Notes under the pieces: model-generated
The model's database searches: none
Told to the model about the DNA's origin: nothing
The model's input: only the letters and a program-made list of their open reading frames with translations
Assembly: GCA_014843695.1 (NCBI GenBank)
Contig: CM026404.1
Location: 2,836,409 to 2,900,408, forward strand
DNA length: 64,000 nucleotides
Direction: 5' to 3'
From: Archivesica marissinica
Lineage: Eukaryota > Mollusca > Bivalvia > Venerida > Vesicomyidae
Program-made: the position numbers and the translations under genes
Shown: in pieces, positions 1 to 10,413 of the stretch
Position numbering within the stretch: the first letter of the stretch is position 1
How the letters are laid out: the number at the start of each line of letters is the position of its first letter

Positions 1-431
1 AGCTGTCAATTACCGACTGCTCCCCAGCCTTACATTTTATTGCTTAGCTATGAATGTTATCCCTATTTGTTGCCGTTATTTGCCTACCACAATAATGTCT
101 ACCTTCCACCCAGGTTGATACGCTGTGTTATCCGGTCTGATATTACGTTTGCTGGTTTGATAGGTCACAAGCCCGTAACAAACCAGAAAAAGCTGTATCA
201 TAACTAGTTCCTGAGAAATAACGCATGCGCACTCGGTGCTAGTTTGTTTACTTCATGTAGTGTCCCAGTATGTCAAATATGACATATATCAGATGTTTGT
301 AGTTTCGTGATAATGCACCAATCGTTTTCGTTTATCTAATTCAGTAATTGTGATTTAATCCTGATAAATGGATAACGGAGAGCATGATTTCGAGTATTAA
401 ATGTTCAAATTCATATCAAAGTAATAAAGAC

Positions 432-511
432 GTTATTACGTGGCTAGTTTCATATCAGCCTAGGTATCGACCATCGGTATCTTACTGATATGAAACTAGC
501 CGCGTAATAAC
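432..511. repeat. 27-bp inverted repeat, strong hairpin
   Basis: Arms 432-458 and 485-511 are reverse complements over 27 positions. The single difference (T441 against G502) would be a G:U wobble in RNA, so the transcript would pair along the whole stem around a 26-nt loop. No target-site duplication or transposon end is obvious. It could be a small foldback element or a miRNA-like precursor. Confidence 0.75.
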
Positions 512-605
512 CTCTAAGTATATAGTATGTGCAATGATAATGTTGTAGCGATTGTGATACATATAACTATATTCTTTTGTAATTCTATTTAATGAATGGC
601 TATGT

Positions 606-679
606 ATGTGTGTGTGTGTGTGTGTGCGTGTGTGCGTGCGTGCGTGCGTGTGTGCGTGCGTGCGTGCGTGTGTGTGTGT
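606..679. repeat. TG / TGCG microsatellite
   Basis: Run of TG dinucleotides interleaved with TGCG tetranucleotides, about 75 bp. Simple repeat with no coding potential. Confidence 0.95.
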
Positions 680-1089
680 CTAAACACAGTCAGTTGTATG
701 GTGGATGAGCACTATATATGGGAGCTTATGTAATTACTAAGCTTTATATGTGCTTTATTGTATAGTCTCTTGGGATTCTGCATTGTTCTGTATCTATATA
801 TGTGAATGTGTTAAGATGCAGGACTGAGAATGAATATACGTATGCATGTAAAGTGCTTATACTATATTTCATCCATGTAATTATATAATTGACCAATCAT
901 CTAATAATTCTTTAATTAAGTTTCCTCGAGTAAAGTGGCCCATTATCTATCAATTGACATTGGAATGATATGTTCCTTGTAATGTTCGCTAATTATATTA
1001 AAATCATTGGAGATCATGTTTAGGACTACAGATTTCCCACAGTGATGTACTATTTAACCCTGACTGACACACTTTCCCTAATTGACTGG

Positions 1090-1200
1090 TTAGTGGTTCA
1101 TTGGTTAACATGTTGGAGTGCGAATCCATGTAGATCCCCCGTCTAGCCCAAATAATATTAAGTCTTTCAGATGGGTTAGGGTTAGACTATAATCCGAGGT
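1090..1200 (+). mobile_element. Degenerate tRNA-derived SINE fragment (family C-like)
   Basis: An A-box-like 'TAGTGGTTCATTGGTTAACA' is followed by 'GAATCCATG', 'CCCGTCTAGCCC' and 'AGTCTTTCAGATGGGTTA'. The same order occurs, reversed, in the better-preserved copies near 25.2 and 25.9 kb. Confidence 0.5.
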
Positions 1201-1429
1201 TTTGGTTATCTATTATTTCTCTCTACCCACACAGGATGTTAACCTAAGCATACACTATGTCACGTAGGACTAATCACAAATGAACTACATGATTCATGTT
1301 TAAGTGAAAAGAAATCAAGTTCTGATTTGGATCTGCCAATCAAACTTCTGTTTCACGCATTTGAAACCGAGGAATTAAACTGAACCTCTCGTTGGGAGTA
1401 GCGGAACGTTTATAATTTTACATCCAAGC

Positions 1430-1527
1430 ACACGTACATTGCATACGTTCCCTGACCGAGTATCAAACCAAGGAGCACTGGATCCCAAACCAACGATCCA
1501 GCACTGGACCACTGGTGCCACAATGTT
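1430..1527 (-). mobile_element. tRNA-like SINE head fragment
   Basis: On the minus strand this reads as a tRNA-like region (CCAGTGGTCCAGTGCTGGAT, then GGTTTGATACTCGG). A closely similar block sits on the minus strand at about 30236-30345 with the same 'GTTCCCCGACCGAGTATCGAA' motif. Confidence 0.5.
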
Positions 1528-1664
1528 TATGTTTCTGCGGCGGAATATTTACATAGAAGCACGTGGCTAACATAATACATTACGGAGTGACGACCTTCCG
1601 AGTAGATATAACATATTTCCCCATCAACAGTTACGTGTGCTCAATATGTTATTATCAATTTCAG

Positions 1665-2081
1665 GAGAATTATCGTTCATTACGGGAAGTTTTTGGCGCA
1701 AATTCGGATATATTTCTCGTCTGCTTTAGTGTTACTGACCCACAGACGCTTGAAAATGTCAAAGATAATTGGTTGACTGAAATACGTGTACTAACTCCCG
1801 GTGCTCCGTTTATTCTTGTGGGAATGAAAACAGATCTCAGAGACGATGACGAAACTGTTGGAGCTCTAAAAGTAAGAGGAACAGAGCCTGTGTCATTGTT
1901 ACAAGGTATTAAACTGGCAAAGCGTCTTGGCGCCAAAGAGTACGTGGAGTGTTCCGCACTGAATATGATCGGTGTTAAAGGAGTGTTTCAAACAGTTGTT
2001 ATAACGACGGATCCAGATCAAAGCAAACAAAAAGCACAAGCAAAACGGAAAAGTGGTAATTATGGTTGTATTATATCGTGA
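1665..2081 (+). CDS. Rho-family small GTPase, C-terminal exon
   Basis: Terminal coding exon (138 codons plus TGA) of a Rho-type GTPase, a membrane-anchored switch that controls the actin cytoskeleton. It begins right after a pyrimidine-rich acceptor (AG at 1663-1664) with ENYRSLR, the residues that follow the DTAGQ switch II motif in Rho proteins. Visible marks are DIFLVCFSV (beta 4), the guanine-specificity motif in the form MKTDLRDD (the family norm is TKxDL), an insert region typical of Rho rather than Ras, the ECSAL G5 motif, a basic tail (KQKAQAKRK) and a C-terminal CIIS, which fits a CAAX prenylation box; X = Ser favours farnesylation. P-loop and switch I exons lie outside the window. 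It converges on the aminopeptidase gene, whose stop is about 300 bp away. The exact subfamily (Rac/Cdc42/Rho-like) is not resolved, and the divergent tail suggests an atypical member. Confidence 0.88.
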   Translation, partial: ENYRSLREVFGANSDIFLVCFSVTDPQTLENVKDNWLTEIRVLTPGAPFILVGMKTDLRDDDETVGALKVRGTEPVSLLQGIKLAKRLGAKEYVECSALNMIGVKGVFQTVVITTDPDQSKQKAQAKRKSGNYGCIIS

Positions 2082-2387
2082 TACACAAATGCATTCAAAC
2101 AGGATGGTGCTAAGTGTCAACTATGTGATATATATGAGACATGCGAGTACAGGGTACATCAGACAAATATATTACTATTTAATAGTTAAATGAATATACT
2201 ATTATATACTCTGATTATTCTATGATACGTCACAACAGTGTTGTTCTTAACATATGCTACTAGTATTCAATCCACCTATCTTCTACAATTGGTGTAAGAC
2301 ACCCACAATGTACACCCATTTGATGTTGTTCTTAACATATACTACTATAATTGTTCTCTATGTAACATCCATATCATACATGTTCTA
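2082..2387. other. Intergenic between convergent Rho and aminopeptidase genes
   Basis: AT-rich 306-bp interval between two stop codons on opposite strands. It contains two copies of 'GTTGTTCTTAACATAT' (near 2241 and 2326). It must hold both 3' UTRs, which may overlap. No gene is seen. Confidence 0.6.
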
Positions 2388-5300
2388 TTAGTAACCAAGT
2401 CCGACGAGCCATTCTTCTACGACATCCACATTTGTCATCCATTTAATGTTGTTTTTAACATGTTCCACAGCGATGTCGTGTTCAGCATTCTTCTCATCAC
2501 CTTTACTTTCACCTAGACTCACCAACTGATGGAAACAATCATTATTGTGAAAGACATGTGCATTCAAGTGTGCTTCTTTATCTCAATAGTGTTATCAACG
2601 GCATCTAATGTCGTTTTGTAACATACAAACTATTCTGTATTAAGCAATAAATAAATATATAAATTAATAAATTAATCGATGAATGGACGGACGGAATAGC
2701 AGCTAACCCTAGACAACTAGGCATTAGCTATATTGTTAGTGTGACGGACGGACGGACGGACGGACGGACGGACGGACGAACGAACGAACGAACGAACGAA
2801 CGAACGAACGAACGAACGAACGAACGAACGAACGAACGAACGAACTAGTATGTATAATCTCATTTGTAAACTTTTACAGTCAAGTTATTTATTTTGGAAT
2901 GTTAATCAGCTACACAATAGTTAAACTTGACTTTATTGCCGTATATATATAGTATTTAATGCAATAATTCATGAACTACTCAACAATTTATATTTAAATG
3001 CATGTGTGTATTATCGATAGAATAAAAACAACAACATTAACGTGTTTCACCTCATCCAGTCGCAGGTCTGTATTAAACTCGTCAACAACTTCCTTCAACA
3101 ATCTCCCAAACCATGTTGGTTCCAGGCTGCAAAACAAGTCATGTATTATACATGTTAGCATAGCATAGGTTTGGATTCGTCTGAAGTTTCATCAAGGTAA
3201 GCAGAACTTAGTGTAGTGTCATGTTTTACGTTTATTTCCACCTGTACGACTCTGGTTAACTAACTAAAAGCTCTTCAGATTCAATAAATAGTACAATAAA
3301 ATGTTTGCAGTTTCAAGTCAAATTTTGACGTCAGTTTATCTACATTTTGTTAGAAATCATAGTCGACGTCAACAGTATCCAGCGCAAATAGTTAGTAATA
3401 GAGTAAGCATGTGCTCGTTGACCAATGAGGTAGCTCCTCTTGTTTTCCTATACACCATGCCATGTCAGGGTGGAATAGTCAAGTGACATACATTTTGCGA
3501 GAGGATGGGCATTGGCAGGAGCATGTCTTTATGTTCTAGGTGCATCTATTTTCTCGTCAAGTTAACATACCTTACTAAGAGTTCATCGTAATTGTTCCTA
3601 AAGAAATCCCAAGTATGTTCAGGAAACTGGTGTGCTGCATTCAGTGTTGCTCGATATACTAGTGGATTGGGGATAATATCAGTGTTCAAAATGGAATGCA
3701 TCAACCTGCAAATAAAGAAACGTTGGTTAGTTTGTATCAACACATGCATAAAGATTCCATACAAAATGCACAGTTTGAGAACGAACAGAACACAACAACA
3801 GCGCATTCATATTTATTTTCAGGATTTGTAAAATACATGAACGTGTCATGTGTTCATATATTTATCGAATACTTTACTTTAGAGAATAAGTATATTAACT
3901 ATTATATCCCACACTCTTTAAATATTATATTTGTCTTTCGTTTTATATCATTTAGACGTAATAGTGGAACTATGTCGTGAATAATATTGTATTTGTATAT
4001 AAAATTTGGATACACGAAGAAGAATCCCCCAGCATATTTCTATACATTATTATGCATGATATGATTGTTTATACAACTGCTTTCATTTCAGGTCATTCCC
4101 GGAAGCACCACGTGGCTAAATATTTGTTTCTGTTATATACCCTCATGTTGTACACATGTACCTGAGAGAATAAAAGTATATGTCTGTCTGTCTGTCTGTC
4201 TACTAATTATTCACAGTATAGGAATCACAAACAATCACTCAACCAACCAACCTATCAACCAACCAAACAATCACTCAACCAACCAATCAATCAACCAAAC
4301 AATCACTCAACCAACCAATCAATCAATCAACCAAACAATCACTCAACCAACCAATCAACCAAACAATCACTCAACCAATCAATCAATCAACCAACCAATC
4401 AACCAAACAATCAATCAACCAAACAATCACTCAACCAATCAATCAACCAACCAAACAATCACTCAACCAACCAGTCAATCAATCAACCAATCACTCAACC
4501 AACCAATCAATCAATCAATCTACCAAACACTCACACAACCAACCAATCAATCAATCAACCAACCAATCAATCAATCTACCAAACAATCAACCAACCAACC
4601 AATCACTCAATCTACCAACCAACCAATCAACCAATCAATCAATCAACCAAACAATCACTCAACCAACCAATCAATCAATCAACCAAACAATCACTCAACC
4701 AACCAATCAATCAACCAAGCAATCACTCAACCAACCAATCAACCAAACAATCACTCAATCAATCAACCAATCAATCACCCAACCAATCAATCTACCAAAC
4801 AATCACTCAACCAACCAATCAATCAACCAATCAATCAATCTACCAAACAATCAACCAACCAACCAATCACTCAATCTACCAATCACTCAATCTACCAACC
4901 AACCAATTAATCAACCAATCAATCAACCAATCAATCAACCAACCAACAAATCACTCAATCTACCAACCAATCACTCAATCTACCAACCAATCAATCAACC
5001 AATCAATCACTCAATCAATCACTCAACCAACCAACCAATCAACCAATCACTCAATCTACCAACCAATCACTCAATCTACCAACCAATCAACCAATCAATC
5101 AATCAATCAACAAATCAATCACTCAACCAATCAACCAATCAATCAACCAACCAATCACTCAACCAATCAATCACTCAACCAACCAATCAATCAACCAATC
5201 AATCAACCAATCACTCAACCAATCAATCAATCTACATGTAATAGTTTAGCATTTTGAATGGCTTTTTGATATTTAAATGGAGTAGTTACTTACTTTGCCT

Positions 5301-6514
5301 GTAGCCACGTGTGTGGAGTGCATGCCAGGGCCTTCAATAACTTAAGTGACTCTGTTTCGACGTTTTCGGACTGTAATCTGTCCATTACAAAATTCCATTC
5401 ATTCTCGCCTCCATGTTTCACAGCTGTGCAATAAACCGTCGCCGCTACTTCTGGGTTTATCCCAGGCCTAGACAACATAATAAATATAAGAATTCCTTGT
5501 ATTCCGCTTGATTTAACTCTGTGCACGCTAGCTGTCAAATATGTCATGCAATTTCCTTAGAACTCTGTGGTAACGATACAATTCTAATGAAATCCTATGA
5601 CATATTTCCAGAAAGTCAGTTACAAATAAGAATAACGCATTAATGAATTGTCGTCTGCTGCAATTATCTCAATTATTCATAGCCTTTATTTTACGCAGCA
5701 TGCAAATAATTAATATACAAATATTCTGCTACAACCAACCTATAATATTATATACATTAAGTCACTGGTATTGATTAAATGTACATCCCACAGGTTGAAC
5801 CACCATAAGGACGAAAACGCAATCAAACATGGTTACTAAGCTTTATTATATGCAAGTTCAAACTATCGACCATAGTTACGTACACAGCCGTATTGACATG
5901 TGATATACATTCACTCACACATCAGGACAGTATTGTATGGGGTTCATATAGAACCACTGTTCTATGCTAGCAATTAGCTTACCAATCAGTGTAAACTATA
6001 CACATGTAAAGCATATCATCACTTGGACTAAGCAATTCATTTGTTCCATAGATTGGACATTTTTTCAATCAAACACTTACATATAGATGAAGTCGACCAT
6101 ACCAAAGGATATTGCATCTTAAAATTGTATGTTTCACTAGATCTGTAACGTATGTTTGACACAACGTGCAGAGAACTGGATCAGTTTGGTGTGTTCACAC
6201 ACAATTTGGCTATAGCCTTTGCTTTACACGCTGTCAGCACATTTGTCTATCTATTTGTACTTATTGTGTCATATGCAGATTCTATATAAAACGAGTTGAC
6301 ATGTTTACATGCTTTACTCTCTGCAGAACGAACTGAAAATGCCGATGTAATTCTATATTTGTATTTGAGAACGGACTCATTATTAATGGAACGAGGTACT
6401 AACGGCTTGATTGAGGGATTAGCGATCCATTGCGTCATCAGATCCTTTGCTTGTACGACACAATCTTCAACAACATAATAGCACGCTGTTGATAGGACAA
6501 CTCCTCGCATGTGT
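2388..6514 (-). CDS. M1-family aminopeptidase (aminopeptidase N-like), 3' exons only
   Basis: Five consecutive minus-strand exons with matching phases: 6404-6514, 5294-5467, 3571-3705, 3051-3126 and 2388-2525 (TAA at 2388-2390). Together they encode about 210 residues that read as the C-terminal alpha-helical (ERAP1-like) domain of zinc aminopeptidases. Recognisable stretches are VLSTACYYVVEDCVVQAKDL, then INPEVAATVYCTAVKHGGENEW, then LLKALACTPHTW, TWDFFRNNYDELL, and finally a helix ending NNIKWM before the C-terminal GLGY. All splice sites obey GT/AG, and split codons join cleanly (2 nt + 1 nt three times, then phase 0). The HExxH zinc site, GAMEN motif and N-terminal membrane anchor would be in upstream exons at higher coordinates. 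None could be found between 6.5 and 27 kb, so they may lie in the gap at 9414-10413 or the gene may be truncated. Substrate specificity cannot be inferred from this part. Confidence 0.88.
2738..2844. repeat. GGAC then GAAC tetranucleotide microsatellite
   Basis: About 9 GGAC units switch to about 16 GAAC units, a compound microsatellite in the last intron of the aminopeptidase gene. Confidence 0.95.
4225..5235. repeat. Degenerate CAAT/CAAC/CACT tetranucleotide array
   Basis: One kilobase of 4-bp units (CAAT, CAAC, CACT, CTAC) lies inside the aminopeptidase intron between exons 3571-3705 and 5294-5467. On the + strand it gives a long NQS/T-rich reading frame, which is an artefact. Its right edge is only about 58 nt from the splice donor of exon 5294-5467. 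A short TCTG run precedes it at 4183-4201. Confidence 0.95.
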
Positions 6515-7260
6515 CTGCAGCATAGAAGATACATATATCAATAATTACAATACAACTTCCTGAAATATCGCAATTATGATTGGCTGATTCAGCTCATGTG
6601 ATCGCCGTTCATAACCAAATGAATTTACATATTACTCTATTCTCATTAATATTCATAGCGGACTACGTTTTGTATGGTATGACGAATAAAAAAGACAACA
6701 TGTTTGGTAATTTGTAAAATATTAGTTGTAATTATATCAATTGAATATTTTTTTCTGCGTTTCATCGAGGTATGAAATATCATATGTTTACACTTAATTT
6801 GCATGTAAACCGAACAAATTACAATTAATATTTTTACAAATTAAGATTTTTATGCAAATTAGGTTAGATGGTACCTAGATGAAACGCGGAATAAGTAATA
6901 ATGTATTCAAAAATGCAATCGTGAATATAAGTAAGGTACATGCGTGCTATTCTTTGTCCGCCTTAATACAACCGACAACGGGGAGGGCTGTAAATAATGT
7001 GTGTTATAACTTGTAGCCCAACCCATTTGCTTTTTCCCCCCTTGACAAAACAAATGTATCGTATACTGCAATCATATAATTACATATTAATCTCTGATTT
7101 GTTCTTAGTATTGTATGTATATATGTAATGTATTGTATGGACAAAGATGCAATAAAATATTATTAAAGTGAAAAAACAACCGACAACGCTAAACATTTGG
7201 GATTAATGACAATGTCAGTTTATTGTCGAGCTCGAAAAGTAAGAATAATCTACACCCATG
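6515..7260. other. Intron/intergenic, AT-rich, no exon recognised
   Basis: No exon matching an M1 aminopeptidase could be found upstream of 6514 on the minus strand. The interval contains a foldback element (6749-6895) and otherwise unstructured AT-rich DNA. Confidence 0.5.
6749..6895. mobile_element. MITE-like foldback element
   Basis: Ends share imperfect terminal inverted repeats: 'TCTGCGTTTCATCGAGGTA' at the left against 'TCCGCGTTTCATCTAGGTA' reading in from the right. Inside, 'CTTAATTTGCAT' and 'ATGCAAATTAGG' form a second inverted pair. The size of about 150 bp and the lack of coding potential fit a non-autonomous DNA transposon. Confidence 0.55.
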
Positions 7261-7377
7261 TTTCATCATATTGTATTTGCCAGTTTACATATATATAGGA
7301 CATATATGGTAAACATTCATTATATTGTATTTGCCAGTATACATATAAATAGGACATATATGGTAAACATTCATTAT
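7261..7377. repeat. 54-bp satellite, left fragment
   Basis: About 2.2 units of the same 54-bp repeat that resumes at 7942. The two parts are separated by a 564-bp unrelated insertion. Confidence 0.9.
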
Positions 7378-7941
7378 GCCGGTCGATCTCCTCACGACGT
7401 GCACGTCGTGACCGGTGCACATCTCGCAGCAGCAGCGTAGGATTCTGGGATCTTCTGGTCGTCGATCTTGTGAAGGGGGAGGCTCGGCTCGCCAGCATGT
7501 GGATCCACGGCTTCAGCACATCAGGACAGATCCACCAGCTCTTCTAGATAGTGGCATTCATAGGTACTCTATATCTTCGCCGGCTCGTTTCGACACTTTC
7601 TCTTCATTCTTTACTTCTCCGGCGGATAGACGAGACGGCCGACCTGAGGGAGCGGCAACAGTCGTGGCATCCACGCTCCCCTGAGTGACAATCGACGACC
7701 AGATGTTTAACTGTCAGATCCGTATTAATGCTGCTGCGGGGTGACCAACAGTGAGGAGGGTGGCCCTACAGAGGACCCATTAGAAAGAGAAACCAGGACT
7801 TGTCACCCTGAAGAACGAGGATGCCTTCACAGCTTCGTCAACATAAACAACTTAGAGAGAAATCAACATAAACAACTTAGAAAGTTCAGTCGCCCAAATG
7901 CATTTATGCGGTGGCGACTTTAAACAAAACTACATCGTTCG
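7378..7941. mobile_element. 564-bp unidentified insertion inside the 54-bp satellite
   Basis: A GC-richer block interrupts the satellite. The 12 bp AACATTCATTAT occur both just before (7366-7377) and just after it (7942-7953), as expected for a target-site duplication, although the motif also belongs to the satellite unit. The left end carries a perfect 20-bp palindrome (7392-7411). Near the right end 'GTCGCC' and 'GGCGAC' can form a small hairpin. Reading frames are short and match nothing I recognise. No terminal inverted repeats or poly(A) tail are evident. Confidence 0.55.
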
Positions 7942-9413
7942 AACATTCATTATATTGTATTTGCCAGTATACATATATATAGGACATATATGGTAAACAT
8001 TCATTATATTGTATTTGCCAGTTTACATATATATAGGACATATATAGTAAACATTCATTATATTGTATTTGCCAGTATACATGTATATAGGACATATATG
8101 GTAAACATTCATTATATTGTATTTGCCAGTTTACATATATATAGGACATATATGGTAAACATTCATTATATTGTATTTGCCAGCTTACATATATATAGGA
8201 CATATATGGTAAACATTCATTATATTGTATTTGCCAGCTTACATATATATAGGACATATATGGTAAACATTCATTATATTGTATTTGCCAGTTTACATAT
8301 ATATAGGACATATATGGTAAACATTCATTATATTGTATTTGCCAGTATACATATATATAGGACATATATGGTAAACATTCATTATATTGTATTTGCCAGC
8401 TTACATATATATAGGACATATATGGTAAACATTCATTATATTGTATTTGCCAGTTTACATATATATAGGACATATATGGTAAACATTCATTATATTGTAT
8501 TTGCCAGCATACATATATATAGGACATATATGGTAAACATTCATTATATTGTATTTGCCAGTTTACATATATATAGGACATATATGGTAAACATTCATTA
8601 TATTGTATTTGCCAGCTTACATATATATAGGACATATATGGTAAACATTCATTATATTGTATTTGCCAGTATACATATATATATAGGACATATATGGTAA
8701 ACATTCATTATATTGTATTTGCCAGCTTACATATATATAGGACATATATGGTAAACATTCATTATATTGTATTTGCCAGTTTACATATATATAGGACATA
8801 TATGGTAAACATTCATTATATTGTATTTGCCAGCATACATATATATAGGACATATATGGTAAACATTCATTATATTGTATTTGCCAGCTTACATATATAT
8901 AGGACATATATGGTAAACATTCATTATATTGTATTTGCCAGTTTACATATATATAGGACATATATGGTAAACATTCATTATATTGTATTTGCCAATTTAC
9001 ATATATATAGGACATATATGGTAAACATTCATTATATTGTATTTGCCAGTATACATATATATAGGACATATATGGTAAACATTCATTATATTGTATTTGC
9101 CAGCTTACATATATATAGGACATATATGGTAAACATTCATTATATTGTATTTGCCAGCTTACATATATATAGGACATATATGGTAAACATTCATTATATT
9201 GTATTTGCCAGCTTACATATATATAGGACATATATGGTAAACATTCATTATATTGTATTTGCCAGCTTACATATATATAGGACATATATGGTAAACATTC
9301 ATTATATTGTATTTGCCAGCTTACATATATATAGGACATATATGGTAAACATTCATTATATTGTATTTGCCAGCTTACATATATATAGGACATATATGGT
9401 AAACATTCATTAT
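7942..9413. repeat. 54-bp satellite array running into a gap
   Basis: About 27 units of a 54-bp repeat with core 'ATTGTATTTGCCAG' and 'ATATATAGGACATATATGG'. Units differ mostly at three positions around CCAG(T/C)(T/A)TAC. Because 54 is a multiple of three and the unit lacks stops in some frames, both strands give long 18-residue periodic frames that are not genes. The array stops at the N run, so its true length is unknown. Confidence 0.97.
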
Positions 9414-10413
9414 NNNNNNNNNNNNNNNNNNNNNNNNNNNNNNNNNNNNNNNNNNNNNNNNNNNNNNNNNNNNNNNNNNNNNNNNNNNNNNNNNNNNNNN
9501 NNNNNNNNNNNNNNNNNNNNNNNNNNNNNNNNNNNNNNNNNNNNNNNNNNNNNNNNNNNNNNNNNNNNNNNNNNNNNNNNNNNNNNNNNNNNNNNNNNNN
9601 NNNNNNNNNNNNNNNNNNNNNNNNNNNNNNNNNNNNNNNNNNNNNNNNNNNNNNNNNNNNNNNNNNNNNNNNNNNNNNNNNNNNNNNNNNNNNNNNNNNN
9701 NNNNNNNNNNNNNNNNNNNNNNNNNNNNNNNNNNNNNNNNNNNNNNNNNNNNNNNNNNNNNNNNNNNNNNNNNNNNNNNNNNNNNNNNNNNNNNNNNNNN
9801 NNNNNNNNNNNNNNNNNNNNNNNNNNNNNNNNNNNNNNNNNNNNNNNNNNNNNNNNNNNNNNNNNNNNNNNNNNNNNNNNNNNNNNNNNNNNNNNNNNNN
9901 NNNNNNNNNNNNNNNNNNNNNNNNNNNNNNNNNNNNNNNNNNNNNNNNNNNNNNNNNNNNNNNNNNNNNNNNNNNNNNNNNNNNNNNNNNNNNNNNNNNN
10001 NNNNNNNNNNNNNNNNNNNNNNNNNNNNNNNNNNNNNNNNNNNNNNNNNNNNNNNNNNNNNNNNNNNNNNNNNNNNNNNNNNNNNNNNNNNNNNNNNNNN
10101 NNNNNNNNNNNNNNNNNNNNNNNNNNNNNNNNNNNNNNNNNNNNNNNNNNNNNNNNNNNNNNNNNNNNNNNNNNNNNNNNNNNNNNNNNNNNNNNNNNNN
10201 NNNNNNNNNNNNNNNNNNNNNNNNNNNNNNNNNNNNNNNNNNNNNNNNNNNNNNNNNNNNNNNNNNNNNNNNNNNNNNNNNNNNNNNNNNNNNNNNNNNN
10301 NNNNNNNNNNNNNNNNNNNNNNNNNNNNNNNNNNNNNNNNNNNNNNNNNNNNNNNNNNNNNNNNNNNNNNNNNNNNNNNNNNNNNNNNNNNNNNNNNNNN
10401 NNNNNNNNNNNNN
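9414..10413. other. Assembly gap, exactly 1000 N
   Basis: Round-number run of N between two different satellites (54 bp on the left, 29 bp on the right). It is a placeholder of unknown real size. Confidence 0.99.

Larger units (their letters stand above)
1..1664. other. Non-coding flank / intron upstream of the Rho exon
   Basis: No coding exon could be recognised here. The stretch holds a near-perfect hairpin (432-511), a TG/TGCG microsatellite (about 606-679) and two tRNA-like SINE remnants (about 1090-1200 and 1430-1527). Most of it is probably intron of the Rho-family gene whose last exon begins at 1665, because that exon needs upstream exons carrying the P-loop and switch I, which are not in the window. 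Confidence 0.5.

Noticed and set aside
1180..1200. Telomere-like TTAGGGTTAG
   Set aside because: Less than two units, inside a degenerate SINE fragment.
1670..2120. Minus-strand frames overlapping the Rho exon
   Set aside because: Shadows of the clear Rho-family coding strand, with no similarity to known proteins.
4065..4910. Asn/Gln/Ser-rich open frame of 281 codons
   Set aside because: Tetranucleotide repeat in an aminopeptidase intron. A 4-bp unit cycles through the same peptide pattern in all frames.
7942..9413. 18-residue periodic frames open on both strands
   Set aside because: Product of a 54-bp (18 x 3) satellite. Simultaneous openness on both strands argues against coding.
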